Part shown: positions 1 to 8,691 of the stretch, in pieces
Numbering within the stretch: position 1 is the stretch's first letter
Layout: each line of letters opens with the position of its first letter
Source: Mycolicibacterium sp. GF69
GTDB taxonomy: Bacteria; Actinomycetota; Actinomycetes; Mycobacteriales; Mycobacteriaceae
DNA length: 64,000 nt
Reading direction: 5' to 3'
Assembly: GCF_003284965.1 (NCBI RefSeq)
Contig: NZ_QMEW01000001.1
Span: forward strand, 434,001-498,000
The notes under the pieces: generated by a model
The model's database searches: none
What the model was told of the DNA's origin: nothing
The model's input: only the letters and a program-made list of their open reading frames with translations
Position numbers and translations under genes: made by a program

Positions 1-1985
1 AGATCTCCCAACAGCGTTCGGTGGGCCTGGCGCTCGCCTCTCTGCTGCACGACGGCGTCAAGGTCAATCTCATCGACACACCCGGCTACGCCGACTTCGT
101 CGGGGAACTGCGTGCGGGGCTGCGCGCCGCCGACTGTGCGCTGTTCGTCATCGCCGCCAACGAGGGCATCGACGAACCGACCAAGTCGCTGTGGTCCGAG
201 TGCAGCCAGGTCGGCATGCCGCGAGCGGTGGTCATCACCAAACTCGACCACGCCCGTGCGAATTACGACAACGCACTGGCCGCCGCGCAGCAGGCGTTCG
301 GCGACAAGGTGCTTCCGCTGTATCTGCCCGCGGGGCGTACGAAGCCGGGCAGGGAATCGGATTCGCCGTGCACCGGCCTGATCGGACTGTTGTCGCAGAC
401 GCACTACGAATACGCCGACGGCAAGCGCACCGGCACCCACGAACCCGACGACGCGTACGCCGACACCATGTCCGAACACCGCGCCACGCTGATCGAGGGG
501 ATCATCGAGGAGTCCGAGGATGAGACATTGATGGAGCGCTACCTGGGTGGGGAGCAGATCGATCAGTCGGCGCTCATCGATGACTTGGAGAAGGCGGTCG
601 CCAGGGGATCGTTCTTTCCGGTGATCCCCGTGTGCAGCGGCACGGGCGTGGGCACGCTCGAGTTGCTGGAGATCATCACCGCGGGATTCCCCTCGCCGCC
701 CGAACATCGACTGCCCGAGGTTTTCACCCCACAGGGCAGACCGCGCGCCGAGATTCCGTGTGACCCGGCCGGTCCGCTGCTGGCCGAAGTCGTCAAGACG
801 ACCTCCGACCCCTACCTCGGACGGGTCAGCCTGGTCCGGGTGTTCTCGGGAACCATCACTCCCGACGCGACCGTGCATGTGTCCGGCCACTTCTCGTCGT
901 TCTTCGGTGGTAACGGCTCGCTGACCGGATCGCTGGGCGGGCACGAGGACCACGACGAAGACGAGCGGATCGGCACGCTGTCGTTCCCGCTCGGCAAACA
1001 GCAGCGGCCCGCGCCCTCGGTGATCGCCGGCGATATCTGCGCGATCGGGCGGCTCAGCCGGGCCGAGACCGGAGACACCCTGTCCGACAAGTCCGATCCG
1101 CTGGTGCTGCGGCCGTGGGGTATGCCCGAACCGCTGCTGCCCATCGCGGTGCAACCCAGGGCGAAAACCGACGAGGACAAGCTGTCGGTGGGATTGCAGC
1201 GGTTGGCCGCCGAGGACCCCACGCTGCGCATCGAGCAGAATCCCGAGACGCATCAGATCGTGCTGTGGACCATGGGCGAAGCGCACGCCGGCGTCGTCCT
1301 CGACTCGCTGTCCCGTCGCTACGGCGTCGCCGTCGACACGGTCGAACTGCGCGTGCCGCTGCGAGAAACCTTCGGCGGCAAGGCCAAAGGCCACGGTCGA
1401 CACGTCAAGCAGTCCGGCGGACACGGGCAGTACGCGGTATGCGACATCGAGGTGGAGCCGCTACCCGAGGGCTCCGGATTCGAATTCGTCGACAAAGTGG
1501 TCGGCGGTGCGGTGCCCCGTCAGTTCATCCCGAGCGTGGAGAAAGGTGTGCGGGCGCAGATGGAAAAGGGGGTCGGACCGGGTTACCCGGTCGTCGACAT
1601 CCGCGTCACGCTGTTCGACGGAAAGGCCCACAGCGTCGACTCATCGGACTTCGCGTTCCAGATGGCCGGCGGGCTGGCGCTGCGCGAGGCGGCAGCGGCG
1701 ACGAAGGTGAACCTGCTCGAACCCGTCGACGAGGTTTCGATTCTGATCCCCGACGACTTCGTCGGCGCGATCATGGGCGATCTGGCGGGGCGCCGGGGGC
1801 GGGTGCTGGGCACCGACAAGGTCGGCGAGGACCGCACGCTGGTCAAGGCCGAGATCCCCGAGGTAGAACTCACCCGCTACGCGATCGATCTGCGTTCGTT
1901 GGCGCACGGCGCCGGTACCTTCACCCGCTGCTTCGCGCGGTACGAACCGATGCCCGACCACGCCGCTGCGAAAGTCACGGCGTGA
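1..1985 (+). CDS. fusA2: EF-G-like translational GTPase, 5' truncated by window edge
   Basis: This is a paralogue of elongation factor G, a ribosome-associated GTPase. The frame is open to base 1 and in phase with I-S-Q-Q-R-S before the first GTG, so the true start (P-loop, about 60 residues) lies outside the window. The visible part opens at the switch I/II region with the G3 box DTPGYADF, then the G4-type motif ITKLDH. Domain II and the C-terminal EF-G domains (R-x-T-F-G-G-K and G-x-G-x-Y motifs) follow to the end. Length fits the roughly 714-residue FusA2 (Rv0120c) type of M. tuberculosis rather than canonical FusA, because there is no rps/tuf context. FusA2-type paralogues are not the main translocase; their exact role is unclear. 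Confidence 0.88.
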   Translation, partial: ISQQRSVGLALASLLHDGVKVNLIDTPGYADFVGELRAGLRAADCALFVIAANEGIDEPTKSLWSECSQVGMPRAVVITKLDHARANYDNALAAAQQAFGDKVLPLYLPAGRTKPGRESDSPCTGLIGLLSQTHYEYADGKRTGTHEPDDAYADTMSEHRATLIEGIIEESEDETLMERYLGGEQIDQSALIDDLEKAVARGSFFPVIPVCSGTGVGTLELLEIITAGFPSPPEHRLPEVFTPQGRPRAEIPCDPAGPLLAEVVKTTSDPYLGRVSLVRVFSGTITPDATVHVSGHFSSFFGGNGSLTGSLGGHEDHDEDERIGTLSFPLGKQQRPAPSVIAGDICAIGRLSRAETGDTLSDKSDPLVLRPWGMPEPLLPIAVQPRAKTDEDKLSVGLQRLAAEDPTLRIEQNPETHQIVLWTMGEAHAGVVLDSLSRRYGVAVDTVELRVPLRETFGGKAKGHGRHVKQSGGHGQYAVCDIEVEPLPEGSGFEFVDKVVGGAVPRQFIPSVEKGVRAQMEKGVGPGYPVVDIRVTLFDGKAHSVDSSDFAFQMAGGLALREAAAATKVNLLEPVDEVSILIPDDFVGAIMGDLAGRRGRVLGTDKVGEDRTLVKAEIPEVELTRYAIDLRSLAHGAGTFTRCFARYEPMPDHAAAKVTA

Positions 1986-2057
1986 GATCGGGCCGAATCA
2001 GCCGGCTCTGGGGGTCCTGCCAGATAGCTCTCAGGTCGAGTGCCTAGCGTCGCCGCA

Positions 2058-2162
2058 ATGAAGGACCGAACGCATCTGCTGGCTCATGTGGTCGTGACCG
2101 GCATCCTCGCGGTCGCAGTTCTGGTGGCCGCCTGGCTCTGCCTGTTCAACGGCGCGATCTGA
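2058..2162 (+). CDS. Small single-span membrane protein (34 aa)
   Basis: This short ATG reading frame encodes a basic N-terminus (M-K-D-R-T-H) followed by one hydrophobic segment of about 20 residues (from HVVVTGILAVAV to AAWLCLF). That is the shape of a one-helix membrane miniprotein. It sits alone after the EF-G paralogue, and there is no convincing Shine-Dalgarno sequence. The hydrophobic segment argues for a real gene, but 34 residues cannot exclude chance. Confidence 0.35.
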   Translation: MKDRTHLLAHVVVTGILAVAVLVAAWLCLFNGAI

Positions 2163-2166
2163 CGCG

Positions 2167-2352
2167 CTACCGCGGCGGGTCGCCGCGCCAGCTGAAAATA
2201 TTGACGTATTTGCCCATGTCCAAGGCGATCTGCACATTCACACCAGACGGTTTGCCGAACCCGAAGTCGGGCCCGAACTCGTGGTACGGCCCCCTCGCCG
2301 CGGCGACCAACGCGAGGTCGTTTTTCACCGGGACCATCACCAACAGCCGCAT
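2167..2352 (-). CDS. Hypothetical protein or gene fragment (61 aa from the only ATG)
   Basis: Family not recognised. The peptide ends in ALDMGKYVNIFSWRGDPPR and contains conserved-looking stretches such as ARGPYHEFGPDFGFG. The same frame stays open and protein-like upstream of the ATG (A-P-T-A-I-L-A-T-T-D-K-G-A-N-S-S-Y-L-R) until it runs into the end of the neighbouring STAS gene, with no alternative start. It could therefore be a small gene starting at the ATG, or the 3' remnant of a longer gene whose 5' part was lost when the STAS gene came to lie here. There is no ribosome binding site at the ATG. Confidence 0.4.
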   Translation of the reverse strand: MRLLVMVPVKNDLALVAAARGPYHEFGPDFGFGKPSGVNVQIALDMGKYVNIFSWRGDPPR

Positions 2353-2453
2353 CCGTAGATAGCTGCTGTTGGCTCCCTTATCAGTGGTCGCCAGGATCGC
2401 GGTCGGCGCAGGCGGCGCGAAGGTCGAGACCGGCGCGCGGTGTGTTTTCGCAG

Positions 2454-2834
2454 CTAGTCGGCGCCACCCGACGCTTGAGAACCGGACTTCAGCGCACCCA
2501 GCGCCTCGGCCAACGTCGGATACAGCGAGAAGACCTGATCGAGGCCCGTCAGCTGAATCGGCCGGCTGGTCGCGGCGCCGTCGGCCACCACCGCGAAGCG
2601 GGCCGACTTGCTGACGGTTTCGTGCGTCGCGACCAGCGCCTGCAGTCCGGCGGACGCGAGGAAGTCGACCGCCGACAGATCCACGACCAGCGCGGTGGGC
2701 TCTCGGGTCAGCGCCTCGGTGATCGCCGCCTGAAACGCCGGGACAGTGGCGAGATCGACGTCACCACCGACCGCCAGCACGGCGATGCCGTCCTCGTGCG
2801 AGATCGAGGTGGAAATCGGGTCAGTACGTGACAA
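2454..2834 (-). CDS. STAS-domain anti-sigma factor antagonist (126 aa, TTG start)
   Basis: This is a single STAS domain, the anti-anti-sigma partner in partner-switching systems. It carries the usual G-D-V-D-L-A-T-V strand and the phosphorylation-loop region VDFLASAGLQAL, where the serine is the expected phosphorylation site. A longer frame runs to 2909. The TTG at 2832-2834 is preferred because a strong GGAGGA sequence (2841-2846) lies six bases upstream and the product then begins directly before the STAS fold. It is divergent from the phosphatase/kinase gene at 3017 and probably acts with it and the second STAS gene at 5175. Confidence 0.85.
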   Translation of the reverse strand: MSRTDPISTSISHEDGIAVLAVGGDVDLATVPAFQAAITEALTREPTALVVDLSAVDFLASAGLQALVATHETVSKSARFAVVADGAATSRPIQLTGLDQVFSLYPTLAEALGALKSGSQASGGAD

Positions 2835-3016
2835 CGGCCGTCCTCCGGTCAGCGCCGCCACCACGGCGGCAATGGCGAGCTTAACCCGTGGCACCCCGCA
2901 ATAGATCACGGCTTCAGGGGATCGGGCTGTGATGCGCAGGCTAATGTCGGGAGGAGATTTGTGCGCTCGGCGATGCCAGTGTGGGCGCGAGCTGGGAGGG
3001 ATCGACTGCCGCGAAG

Positions 3017-4984
3017 ATGAGCGATCCCGGAGATTTCTACCACCGCTACGAACGGGAACGAGCGCGAGCCGACGATCTGGCCGACCGCGACGAGTTCCGC
3101 GGCGCGTTGGTGAACTCGCTGCAGGAGGGCTTCTTCGTCACCGACGCCACGGGGTGCGTCGTCGAGATCAACGACGCCTTCGCCGACGTCACCGGTTACG
3201 GCCAGGAGGGCCTGCCCTACCCCATGCCTCATCCGTGGGCCGTCGACGAAGCCGCCGCCGCAAGCCGCCGGGCTGCACTGGTCCGGGACGGCAAGCTCAC
3301 CGCCGAGGTCCGGATCCGGCACCGCGACGGGCGCATGCGCTGGGCGGCGATCAGCGTCAACGCCGTGCCAGACCACCAGTCGCGCCGTGGCGTCTATGTG
3401 GGCACTATCCGCGATGTCACCGCGCCGCGCGCCGCCGCGGAGCGCGACCGCTCGATGGCTCGGTTGGCCACCGCCGTGAGCGTCGCCAAGAACGTGGACG
3501 AGGTGCTGGCGATAACGCTGGCGCATTGCCGAATACCGTTGGATGCGCAGCGGCTGCTGGCGGTCATGTGGCCGAAGACGGAGGGGGACGAACCGACCGT
3601 CCGGGTCGCCGGCGAACCGGCCGAGACCTCCTGGGCCGACCTGGACGATGACTGGCGTCGCACGTTCGAAGACGCCCGCATGTGGATACCGCTGACCGTC
3701 ACGCCGGTCGGCGGGGCGCCCAGTGCGGGCACCACTCGGGGCTTCGTGGCCGTGCTCTCCGGCGCGCGAGACGTCGTGTTGTGCCTCGAGCATCGCGTCC
3801 CGCGGGTGGTCAGCTCGGAGGACCGCCGCTTGGTCGCTGCGCTGGTCGGCCACCTCAGCCTGGCCATGCAACACGTCCGGCAGTTCGAGAGCGCCAGGGA
3901 GACGTCGCTGACCCTGCAGCGGTCACTTTTGGCGCCGATCGACCTGCCGCCGGGGTTCGCCGTGCGCTACGAACCCGCGGTGCATCCGCTCGAGATCGGC
4001 GGTGACTTCTACGACGTCATCCCCGTCGGCGAAGACCGGATCGGCCTCGTGGTGGGTGACTGTGTCGGCCGCGGTCTGGCGGCCGCCGCGGTGATGGGGC
4101 AGTTGCGTGCGTCGACGCGGGCGTTGCTGCTGACCGGCGCGCAACCGTCGGCGCTGCTCGAACACCTCGACTCGGTCGCCGAGCACATTCCCGACGCCTT
4201 CTGCACGACAGTGTTCGTCGCGATCATCGATACCGAGTCCGCGACGGTCCAGTACAGCAGCGCCGGCCACGTGCCGCCGGTGCTGGTGTCCGATACCGGG
4301 CCTCCTCAATTACTGGACGGGGCGGGGTCGGTCCCGTTGGCCGTGAAGCATCCCGAGCCCCGTCCCCAGGCAAGCCATCCGCTGGCCCCGGGCTCGACGC
4401 TGATGCTCTACACCGACGGCCTGGTCGAGCGCCGCGACCACTCGATCGATGCCCAGATCGACCGGTTGGCCGCCGTCGTGGCCGATACGACGAACCTGCA
4501 GATCGAAGAGGTCGCCGACGCGGTCCTGGGCAGGTTGGCACCCGACAGTGGTTACGACGACGACGTGGCGATCGTGCTCTACCGGTCAGCGCGGGCTGCC
4601 CTGGTCATCGACGACACCGCGACCGCTTCGAAGCTGACCGAGGTTCGGCATCGGTTGGCGGCATGGCTGGCGGCCAGCGGCGCCTCCGACTCGTCGGTGG
4701 CCGACCTCATCCTGGTCGTCAACGAGGCCTGTTCCAACAGCGTCGAACACGCCTACCGCGGACGCGATCCCGGGCGTATGCGCGTCGACGCGAAGATCCA
4801 CGACACCCAGGTGCACGTGTGCGTCACCGACTTCGGGTCGTGGAAGGCGCCGCCGGTCGATCCGGGCACCCGCGGCCGCGGCCTGTTGCTGATGCGGGCC
4901 GTCAGCGACCGGGTGGACCTCGACGGCACCGCGGCCGGCACCACCGTCGATATGACGTTTCAGTTACCCGAGCTTCGACTTTGA
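3017..4984 (+). CDS. PAS / SpoIIE-type PP2C phosphatase / HATPase_c regulator of an anti-sigma pathway
   Basis: Cytoplasmic multi-domain signalling protein of about 655 residues. An N-terminal PAS domain (roughly 25-140; ALVNSLQEGFFVTDATG) is followed by a degenerate GAF-like region (150-310). The SpoIIE/PP2C domain (about 320-510) has its acidic metal ligands in EIGGDFYD, VVGDCVGRG, LYTDGLVERR and YDDDVAIV. A C-terminal RsbW-like ATPase (520-650) has N-box NEACSNSVEHAY and G-box GTRGRGLLLM. It thus joins a phosphatase that would activate STAS antagonists and a kinase-like domain that would inactivate them. The ATG at 3017 is chosen; a GTG at 2981 gives 12 more residues and cannot be excluded. 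STAS genes lie on both sides. Confidence 0.9.
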   Translation: MSDPGDFYHRYERERARADDLADRDEFRGALVNSLQEGFFVTDATGCVVEINDAFADVTGYGQEGLPYPMPHPWAVDEAAAASRRAALVRDGKLTAEVRIRHRDGRMRWAAISVNAVPDHQSRRGVYVGTIRDVTAPRAAAERDRSMARLATAVSVAKNVDEVLAITLAHCRIPLDAQRLLAVMWPKTEGDEPTVRVAGEPAETSWADLDDDWRRTFEDARMWIPLTVTPVGGAPSAGTTRGFVAVLSGARDVVLCLEHRVPRVVSSEDRRLVAALVGHLSLAMQHVRQFESARETSLTLQRSLLAPIDLPPGFAVRYEPAVHPLEIGGDFYDVIPVGEDRIGLVVGDCVGRGLAAAAVMGQLRASTRALLLTGAQPSALLEHLDSVAEHIPDAFCTTVFVAIIDTESATVQYSSAGHVPPVLVSDTGPPQLLDGAGSVPLAVKHPEPRPQASHPLAPGSTLMLYTDGLVERRDHSIDAQIDRLAAVVADTTNLQIEEVADAVLGRLAPDSGYDDDVAIVLYRSARAALVIDDTATASKLTEVRHRLAAWLAASGASDSSVADLILVVNEACSNSVEHAYRGRDPGRMRVDAKIHDTQVHVCVTDFGSWKAPPVDPGTRGRGLLLMRAVSDRVDLDGTAAGTTVDMTFQLPELRL

Positions 4985-5174
4985 GGAAACTCTGCGCGCC
5001 TCGCTGTCGTCCGCGTGGTATTACAACTATCGGCAAAACGTCTGTCAGGAAGAGGCAGCGATACGGACATTTGGCGTGCCCTGGCACCGCCGCTGTGAAA
5101 CCGGGAGGTGTGGTGACTGGACCCGCTCACGCTGCCGAAGCTCACTTCTCGATGACGGTGAGGGACTGAAGGGC

Positions 5175-5486
5175 ATGACCCGCAACCAGTTCCGGCTCAC
5201 CGCCGGAAGCGCTGAGGCGTCTTCGGTCGTCGCCGCCGAAGGTGAGATCGACTTGGCCAACGTCGACGAGTTTCGCGCTGTGCTGGCGCGCGCGGCGGCC
5301 GAAAGCCCTTCCGTCACCGTCGACCTCGTCGCAGTGACGTACTGCGACAGCGCCGCACTACGCGAGCTGTTCTCTGTCGCTGCGGGTGCCGAACTGAACC
5401 TGATCGTGCCCGCGAAGGGACCGATCACCACGCTGCTCACCCTCTCGGGGCTCGACAAGGTCGCCGCGGTCGCCATCGTCGACTGA
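5175..5486 (+). CDS. STAS-domain anti-sigma factor antagonist (103 aa)
   Basis: This is a second stand-alone STAS protein. It begins MTRNQFRLTAG, continues with the strand GEIDLANVDEF and has the switch loop VTYCDSAALREL, in which Ser follows Asp as in many SpoIIAA/RsbV proteins. It ends with SGLDKVAAVAIVD, typical of the last helix and strand. It lies 190 bases after the phosphatase/kinase gene on the same strand and is a likely substrate of both its domains. The intervening gap holds a possible 18-codon leader frame at 5113-5169. The regulated sigma or anti-sigma factor is not encoded next to it. Confidence 0.85.
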   Translation: MTRNQFRLTAGSAEASSVVAAEGEIDLANVDEFRAVLARAAAESPSVTVDLVAVTYCDSAALRELFSVAAGAELNLIVPAKGPITTLLTLSGLDKVAAVAIVD

Positions 5487-5528
5487 CCGGATCATCGTGC
5501 GGGCAAACAACTTTCAGCCTCACGTTTT

Positions 5529-5579
5529 GCGGCTAGGTGCGCTGTGCGGCTAGGGGCGCTGTGCGGCTAGGGGCGCTGT
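5529..5579. repeat. 17-bp tandem repeat, three copies
   Basis: Three head-to-tail copies of GCGGCTAGGGGCGCTGT (first copy with one T for G) occupy 5529-5579. The minus-strand TAG stop of the permease gene is in the last copy, and the other copies carry further TAG triplets, so the repeat extends out of the gene's 3' end. Copy number is likely to vary between strains. Confidence 0.9.
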
Positions 5580-6523
5580 GCGGCCGCCGCCTCGAGTTCC
5601 TCCTCGAGCGCGCCCTCGTCACGGCCGAGCGCGATGGTCGCCGCCGCCATCGCGGTCACCGCGATCGCGATCAGCACCGCCTTCACGCCGTCGACAGTCA
5701 GATGTTCGCCGAGGACCACCGCCCCCAACACGACGGCGACGACCGGCTCGAGTACCAGCATCGTCGGCACCGACGTCTGCAATGAGCCTGCGTGAAATGC
5801 GGACTGCTGCAAGAACACCGCGACGACACCCAGCACGAGAAGCAGGTATAGCGCCGGCGAGGTCAGTACTGACCACACGCCCACATGGGTGAGCAGGTAC
5901 ATCACGAGCTTGGTCAGCACCGCGACCACACCGAACAACAACCCGACCGCCACCGCGAGCAGCACCGCGCGCCGCCAGGAGTTGGTGCGGACAGCGATGA
6001 TGACGCACGCCATCACCGCGCCGGTGCAGATGACGGCGACGAGCGCCGACAGCGGGATCGACGCCTCGTAATCGCCGGGCCGCGTCTTGGCCAGCACCAC
6101 GAACATCGCGAGCGCCACCGTGAGCACCATCGCCCATATCCACTCACTGCGTGTGACCCTGCGGTTGGCGAGTCGGGCGCTCAGCGGCAATGCGAACAGC
6201 AGGGCCGACACCAGGATCGGCTGCACCAGCAGCAGCGACCCCTTGGTCAGCGCGAGAGCCTGAAAGACGTAACCCGCCAGGGCCGCACCGGTGCCGGCCC
6301 ACCAAAGCTTTCTGCGCAGCAGCGTCATCACCATCACGCTGCTGACGCCGTGTTCCTGCGGGACGTCCATGGTGGCGCGCTGGCGGACCACGATGCCGAT
6401 CGCCAGGAAGACCGCGGCGAGCAGGGCCAGCAGAACGACCAAACCCTCGCCTACCAAAGCGGGCCTACCAAAAGCGTTGCGCTCCTTCCCGGCCATGGTG
6501 CGCACATCGGATAAGCACAACAT
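5567..6523 (-). CDS. DMT-superfamily / NIPA-like integral membrane permease
   Basis: This polytopic membrane protein (about 310-318 residues, nine to ten hydrophobic segments) resembles the DMT/NIPA-like group, with a first helix LLAAVFLAIGIVVRQRAT and alternating helices such as GSLLLVQPILVSALLFALPL. The C-terminus is a short acidic tail (DEGALEEELEAAAA). The substrate cannot be read from the sequence; DMT proteins export or exchange small metabolites and NIPA relatives move Mg2+. The long frame starts at 6523; an ATG at 6494-6496 (MAGKERNAF) is at least as likely. It is divergent from the membrane protein at 6610. The stop codon falls in a 17-bp tandem repeat. Confidence 0.8.
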   Translation of the reverse strand: MLCLSDVRTMAGKERNAFGRPALVGEGLVVLLALLAAVFLAIGIVVRQRATMDVPQEHGVSSVMVMTLLRRKLWWAGTGAALAGYVFQALALTKGSLLLVQPILVSALLFALPLSARLANRRVTRSEWIWAMVLTVALAMFVVLAKTRPGDYEASIPLSALVAVICTGAVMACVIIAVRTNSWRRAVLLAVAVGLLFGVVAVLTKLVMYLLTHVGVWSVLTSPALYLLLVLGVVAVFLQQSAFHAGSLQTSVPTMLVLEPVVAVVLGAVVLGEHLTVDGVKAVLIAIAVTAMAAATIALGRDEGALEEELEAAAAQRP

Positions 6524-6609
6524 ACGGACCGCTGGCTTGCGCGGCTGGCTGGGCGCCCCCGGTCGCCTGCCAGGTTTGGTGCCCGAACTATCGGGGCATC
6601 AAACCGGTC

Positions 6610-6960
6610 ATGAATCTGCGACGCTTGCTTCTGCTGGTCGGTGCGGTCATTCTGCTCATCGGCGTTATCGCGCTGCTGGTGCCCGTGTCGATCTCCGGGC
6701 CAGACGGCCAGAAGATCTCGTGCGGTAACGCGATCGCCGCGGACGACACCGCGGCCAGCCAGGCCAACAGCAACGATCCGAATCAATTGAAGAACCTGCC
6801 GATAATCGACGAGCTGACTGAGGATCCACGCGACTACGTCGCGGAGTGCAATTCGGCGATCGGTGACCGTCGCATGTGGTCCATCCCAGTCGCGATCATC
6901 GGTCTGGTGGTTCTGGCCGGCAGCTTCCTGGTCGGCGGGCGCACGTCCCGCGCGGGTTAG
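6610..6960 (+). CDS. Hypothetical membrane protein with two transmembrane helices (116 aa)
   Basis: There is an N-terminal hydrophobic helix (LLLLVGAVILLIGVIALLVP), a hydrophilic loop of about 60 residues with two cysteines (ISCGNAI and VAECNSA) and a C-terminal helix (WSIPVAIIGLVVLAGSFLVGG). The loop would be extracytoplasmic if the N-terminus is inside, and its two cysteines could then pair. I recognise no family. It is transcribed divergently from the permease, with under 90 bases between the two starts. Confidence 0.7.
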   Translation: MNLRRLLLLVGAVILLIGVIALLVPVSISGPDGQKISCGNAIAADDTAASQANSNDPNQLKNLPIIDELTEDPRDYVAECNSAIGDRRMWSIPVAIIGLVVLAGSFLVGGRTSRAG

Positions 6961-6979
6961 CCGCGGCCGGTTTCGCGTC

Positions 6980-7255
6980 TCAGCTGGCCTCGCGTCCGCC
7001 TGCGACCACCCGCAGGCGCGGCGCCTCGCTTTCCGGGGCGATCCTGTTGTTGACGGTGGCCACGACCGTGTCCACCCGGTTGACCGCCCGGTCGCACAAG
7101 CCGCGGACCTTGTCGCTGGCCGTGTCCACGTCGTCGGCGGCGCTCAACAGGTAGGACCGCACGTTGACGCGCAGCCGCTCGCCGGCGGAGCGCACGCGGC
7201 GGCGCAGGCGATCGTCGATCTCGACCGTGACGTAGGGCATCACGCGAAGCTTCAT
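6980..7255 (-). CDS. Hypothetical protein (91 aa), coupled to MFS gene
   Basis: This is an unrecognised small, Arg/Val-rich protein ([20 protein letters not shown]). The central region [25 protein letters not shown] looks helical. Its ATG overlaps the TGA of the upstream symporter gene (ATGA arrangement at 7252-7255), which suggests translational coupling and supports it as a real gene. It converges with the membrane-protein gene ending at 6960. Confidence 0.6.
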   Translation of the reverse strand: MKLRVMPYVTVEIDDRLRRRVRSAGERLRVNVRSYLLSAADDVDTASDKVRGLCDRAVNRVDTVVATVNNRIAPESEAPRLRVVAGGREAS

Positions 7256-8556
7256 GGACCCACCCTAACCGCGGCGAGGCTGTCTGCGGTCTGCGCGAGC
7301 GGTCGGCCTGCGGACTCGCGCAGCGTGAGGACCGCTGCCAGGGAGACGACGGCGGCGACGATCAGGTACCACGCGGGCGCCAGGTTGTTGCCGGTTTCCG
7401 CGGTCAGCCAAGTGACCACGTACGGCGTCGTACCGCCGAACCCGGCCACGCAGATGTTGTAGCCGATCGAGAATCCGCTGTAGCGCACAGTGGTGGCGAA
7501 CAGTTCGACGCCTGCCGACACCGCGGTCGAGACGTAGACCGACTCGATGGCCGCGAGGCCGCAGTGCGCGATGATCGCGGCGACCAGCGATCCGGAATTC
7601 AGCAGCAGGAACAGCGGGTAGCCCAGCACCGCGAACGCCACCGACCCTGCAATCAGCATCGGCCGCCGACCGATCCGGTCCGATACGGCGGCCAGCGGAA
7701 GGATGAGGATCAGGGCGACCAGACTGGCCAGTGTGATCGAGACGAAGGCGTCGGTCTTGGAGAACTCGAGTGTGGTGATGAAGTAGTTCGGCAGGAAAGT
7801 GAACACCACGTAGTAGCCGATGTTGAAGACGATGAACAGTCCGATGACTTGCAGGATCCGCCGCCACGACGTCTGCACCGCCTCGCGCAACGGCGATTCG
7901 GCGACCTGGTCGCTCTTGCTGAGCTCGGCGAAGTGCGGGGTGTCGTCGAGGCGCAACCGGATGTAGAGGCCGACCAGTCCGAGCGGTCCGGCGATCAGGA
8001 ACGGGATGCGCCAGCCGTAGCTCTCCATCGCGGCGGCGGGCAGCAGCGCTTGCAGCAGCGTCACCGTCACCGACCCGAGGAGGAAGCCCAGGACACCGGA
8101 CCATGCCATGAACGTGATGGTCAGTCCGCGGCGGCGGTCGGTCGCGAACTCGGCGAGATAGACCGCGCCGCCGCCGTATTCGCCGCCGGCCGAGAACCCC
8201 TGCAGGCAGCGCAGCAGCAGGAGCAGCAGCGGTGCGGCGACGCCGATCGAGGCGTAGGTGGGTAACAGTCCGATCAGGACGGTCGCGCCGGACATCAGCA
8301 GGATCACCAGCGCCAGCACGCGCTGCCTGCCGAGCTTGTCGCCGAGCGGGCCGAATACGAACCCACCGAGCGGGCGCATGAAGAAGGCTGCCGCGAAGAT
8401 CGCGAACGTGTTGAGCAGCGCCGCCGTCTCGTTGCCGGCCGGGAAGAAGTTGGCCGCGATGAACGTCGCCAGGAAGCCGTAGATCGCGAAGTCGAACCAC
8501 TCGACCGCATTGCCGATCGACGCGCCGGTGATCGCCTTGCGCACATCGCTTGGCAT
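7252..8556 (-). CDS. MFS transporter, metabolite:H+ symporter (MHS) family
   Basis: A 434-residue, 12-helix major facilitator. The start is typical of the MHS group (KgtP/ProP/ShiA relatives): [20 protein letters not shown], then the loop motif [13 protein letters not shown] between helices 2 and 3 and the related [10 protein letters not shown] in the second half. Such proteins import organic acids, betaines or similar solutes with protons; the substrate here is unknown. The ATG at 8554-8556 is chosen over 8625 because GGGAGG lies five bases before it and the product then begins [13 protein letters not shown], as in the family. Inverted repeats at 8573-8613 lie just upstream. Confidence 0.9.
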   Translation of the reverse strand: MPSDVRKAITGASIGNAVEWFDFAIYGFLATFIAANFFPAGNETAALLNTFAIFAAAFFMRPLGGFVFGPLGDKLGRQRVLALVILLMSGATVLIGLLPTYASIGVAAPLLLLLLRCLQGFSAGGEYGGGAVYLAEFATDRRRGLTITFMAWSGVLGFLLGSVTVTLLQALLPAAAMESYGWRIPFLIAGPLGLVGLYIRLRLDDTPHFAELSKSDQVAESPLREAVQTSWRRILQVIGLFIVFNIGYYVVFTFLPNYFITTLEFSKTDAFVSITLASLVALILILPLAAVSDRIGRRPMLIAGSVAFAVLGYPLFLLLNSGSLVAAIIAHCGLAAIESVYVSTAVSAGVELFATTVRYSGFSIGYNICVAGFGGTTPYVVTWLTAETGNNLAPAWYLIVAAVVSLAAVLTLRESAGRPLAQTADSLAAVRVGP

Positions 8557-8572
8557 GCCGACCTCCCGAAAG

Positions 8573-8613
8573 TAAGCGTGCTGCTTATCATTTCGCTTAC
8601 CGCCCGATAAGCG
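8573..8613. promoter_or_regulatory. Two inverted repeats upstream of MFS gene, candidate operator
   Basis: Two imperfectly spaced palindromes built from the same half-site occur here: TAAGC-GTGCT-GCTTA (8573-8587) and CGCTTA-CCGCCCGA-TAAGCG (8594-8599/8608-8613). They lie 17-57 bases upstream of the symporter ATG, where a repressor could bind. No regulator gene is adjacent, so the binding protein is unknown. Confidence 0.5.
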
Positions 8614-8691
8614 TCCTAGAAACATATCGGGCGCATCGAATCATTGCGTCGGGTTCCCACCGCGGTGGTTCGACCCCGCTGCGGCGATCGG

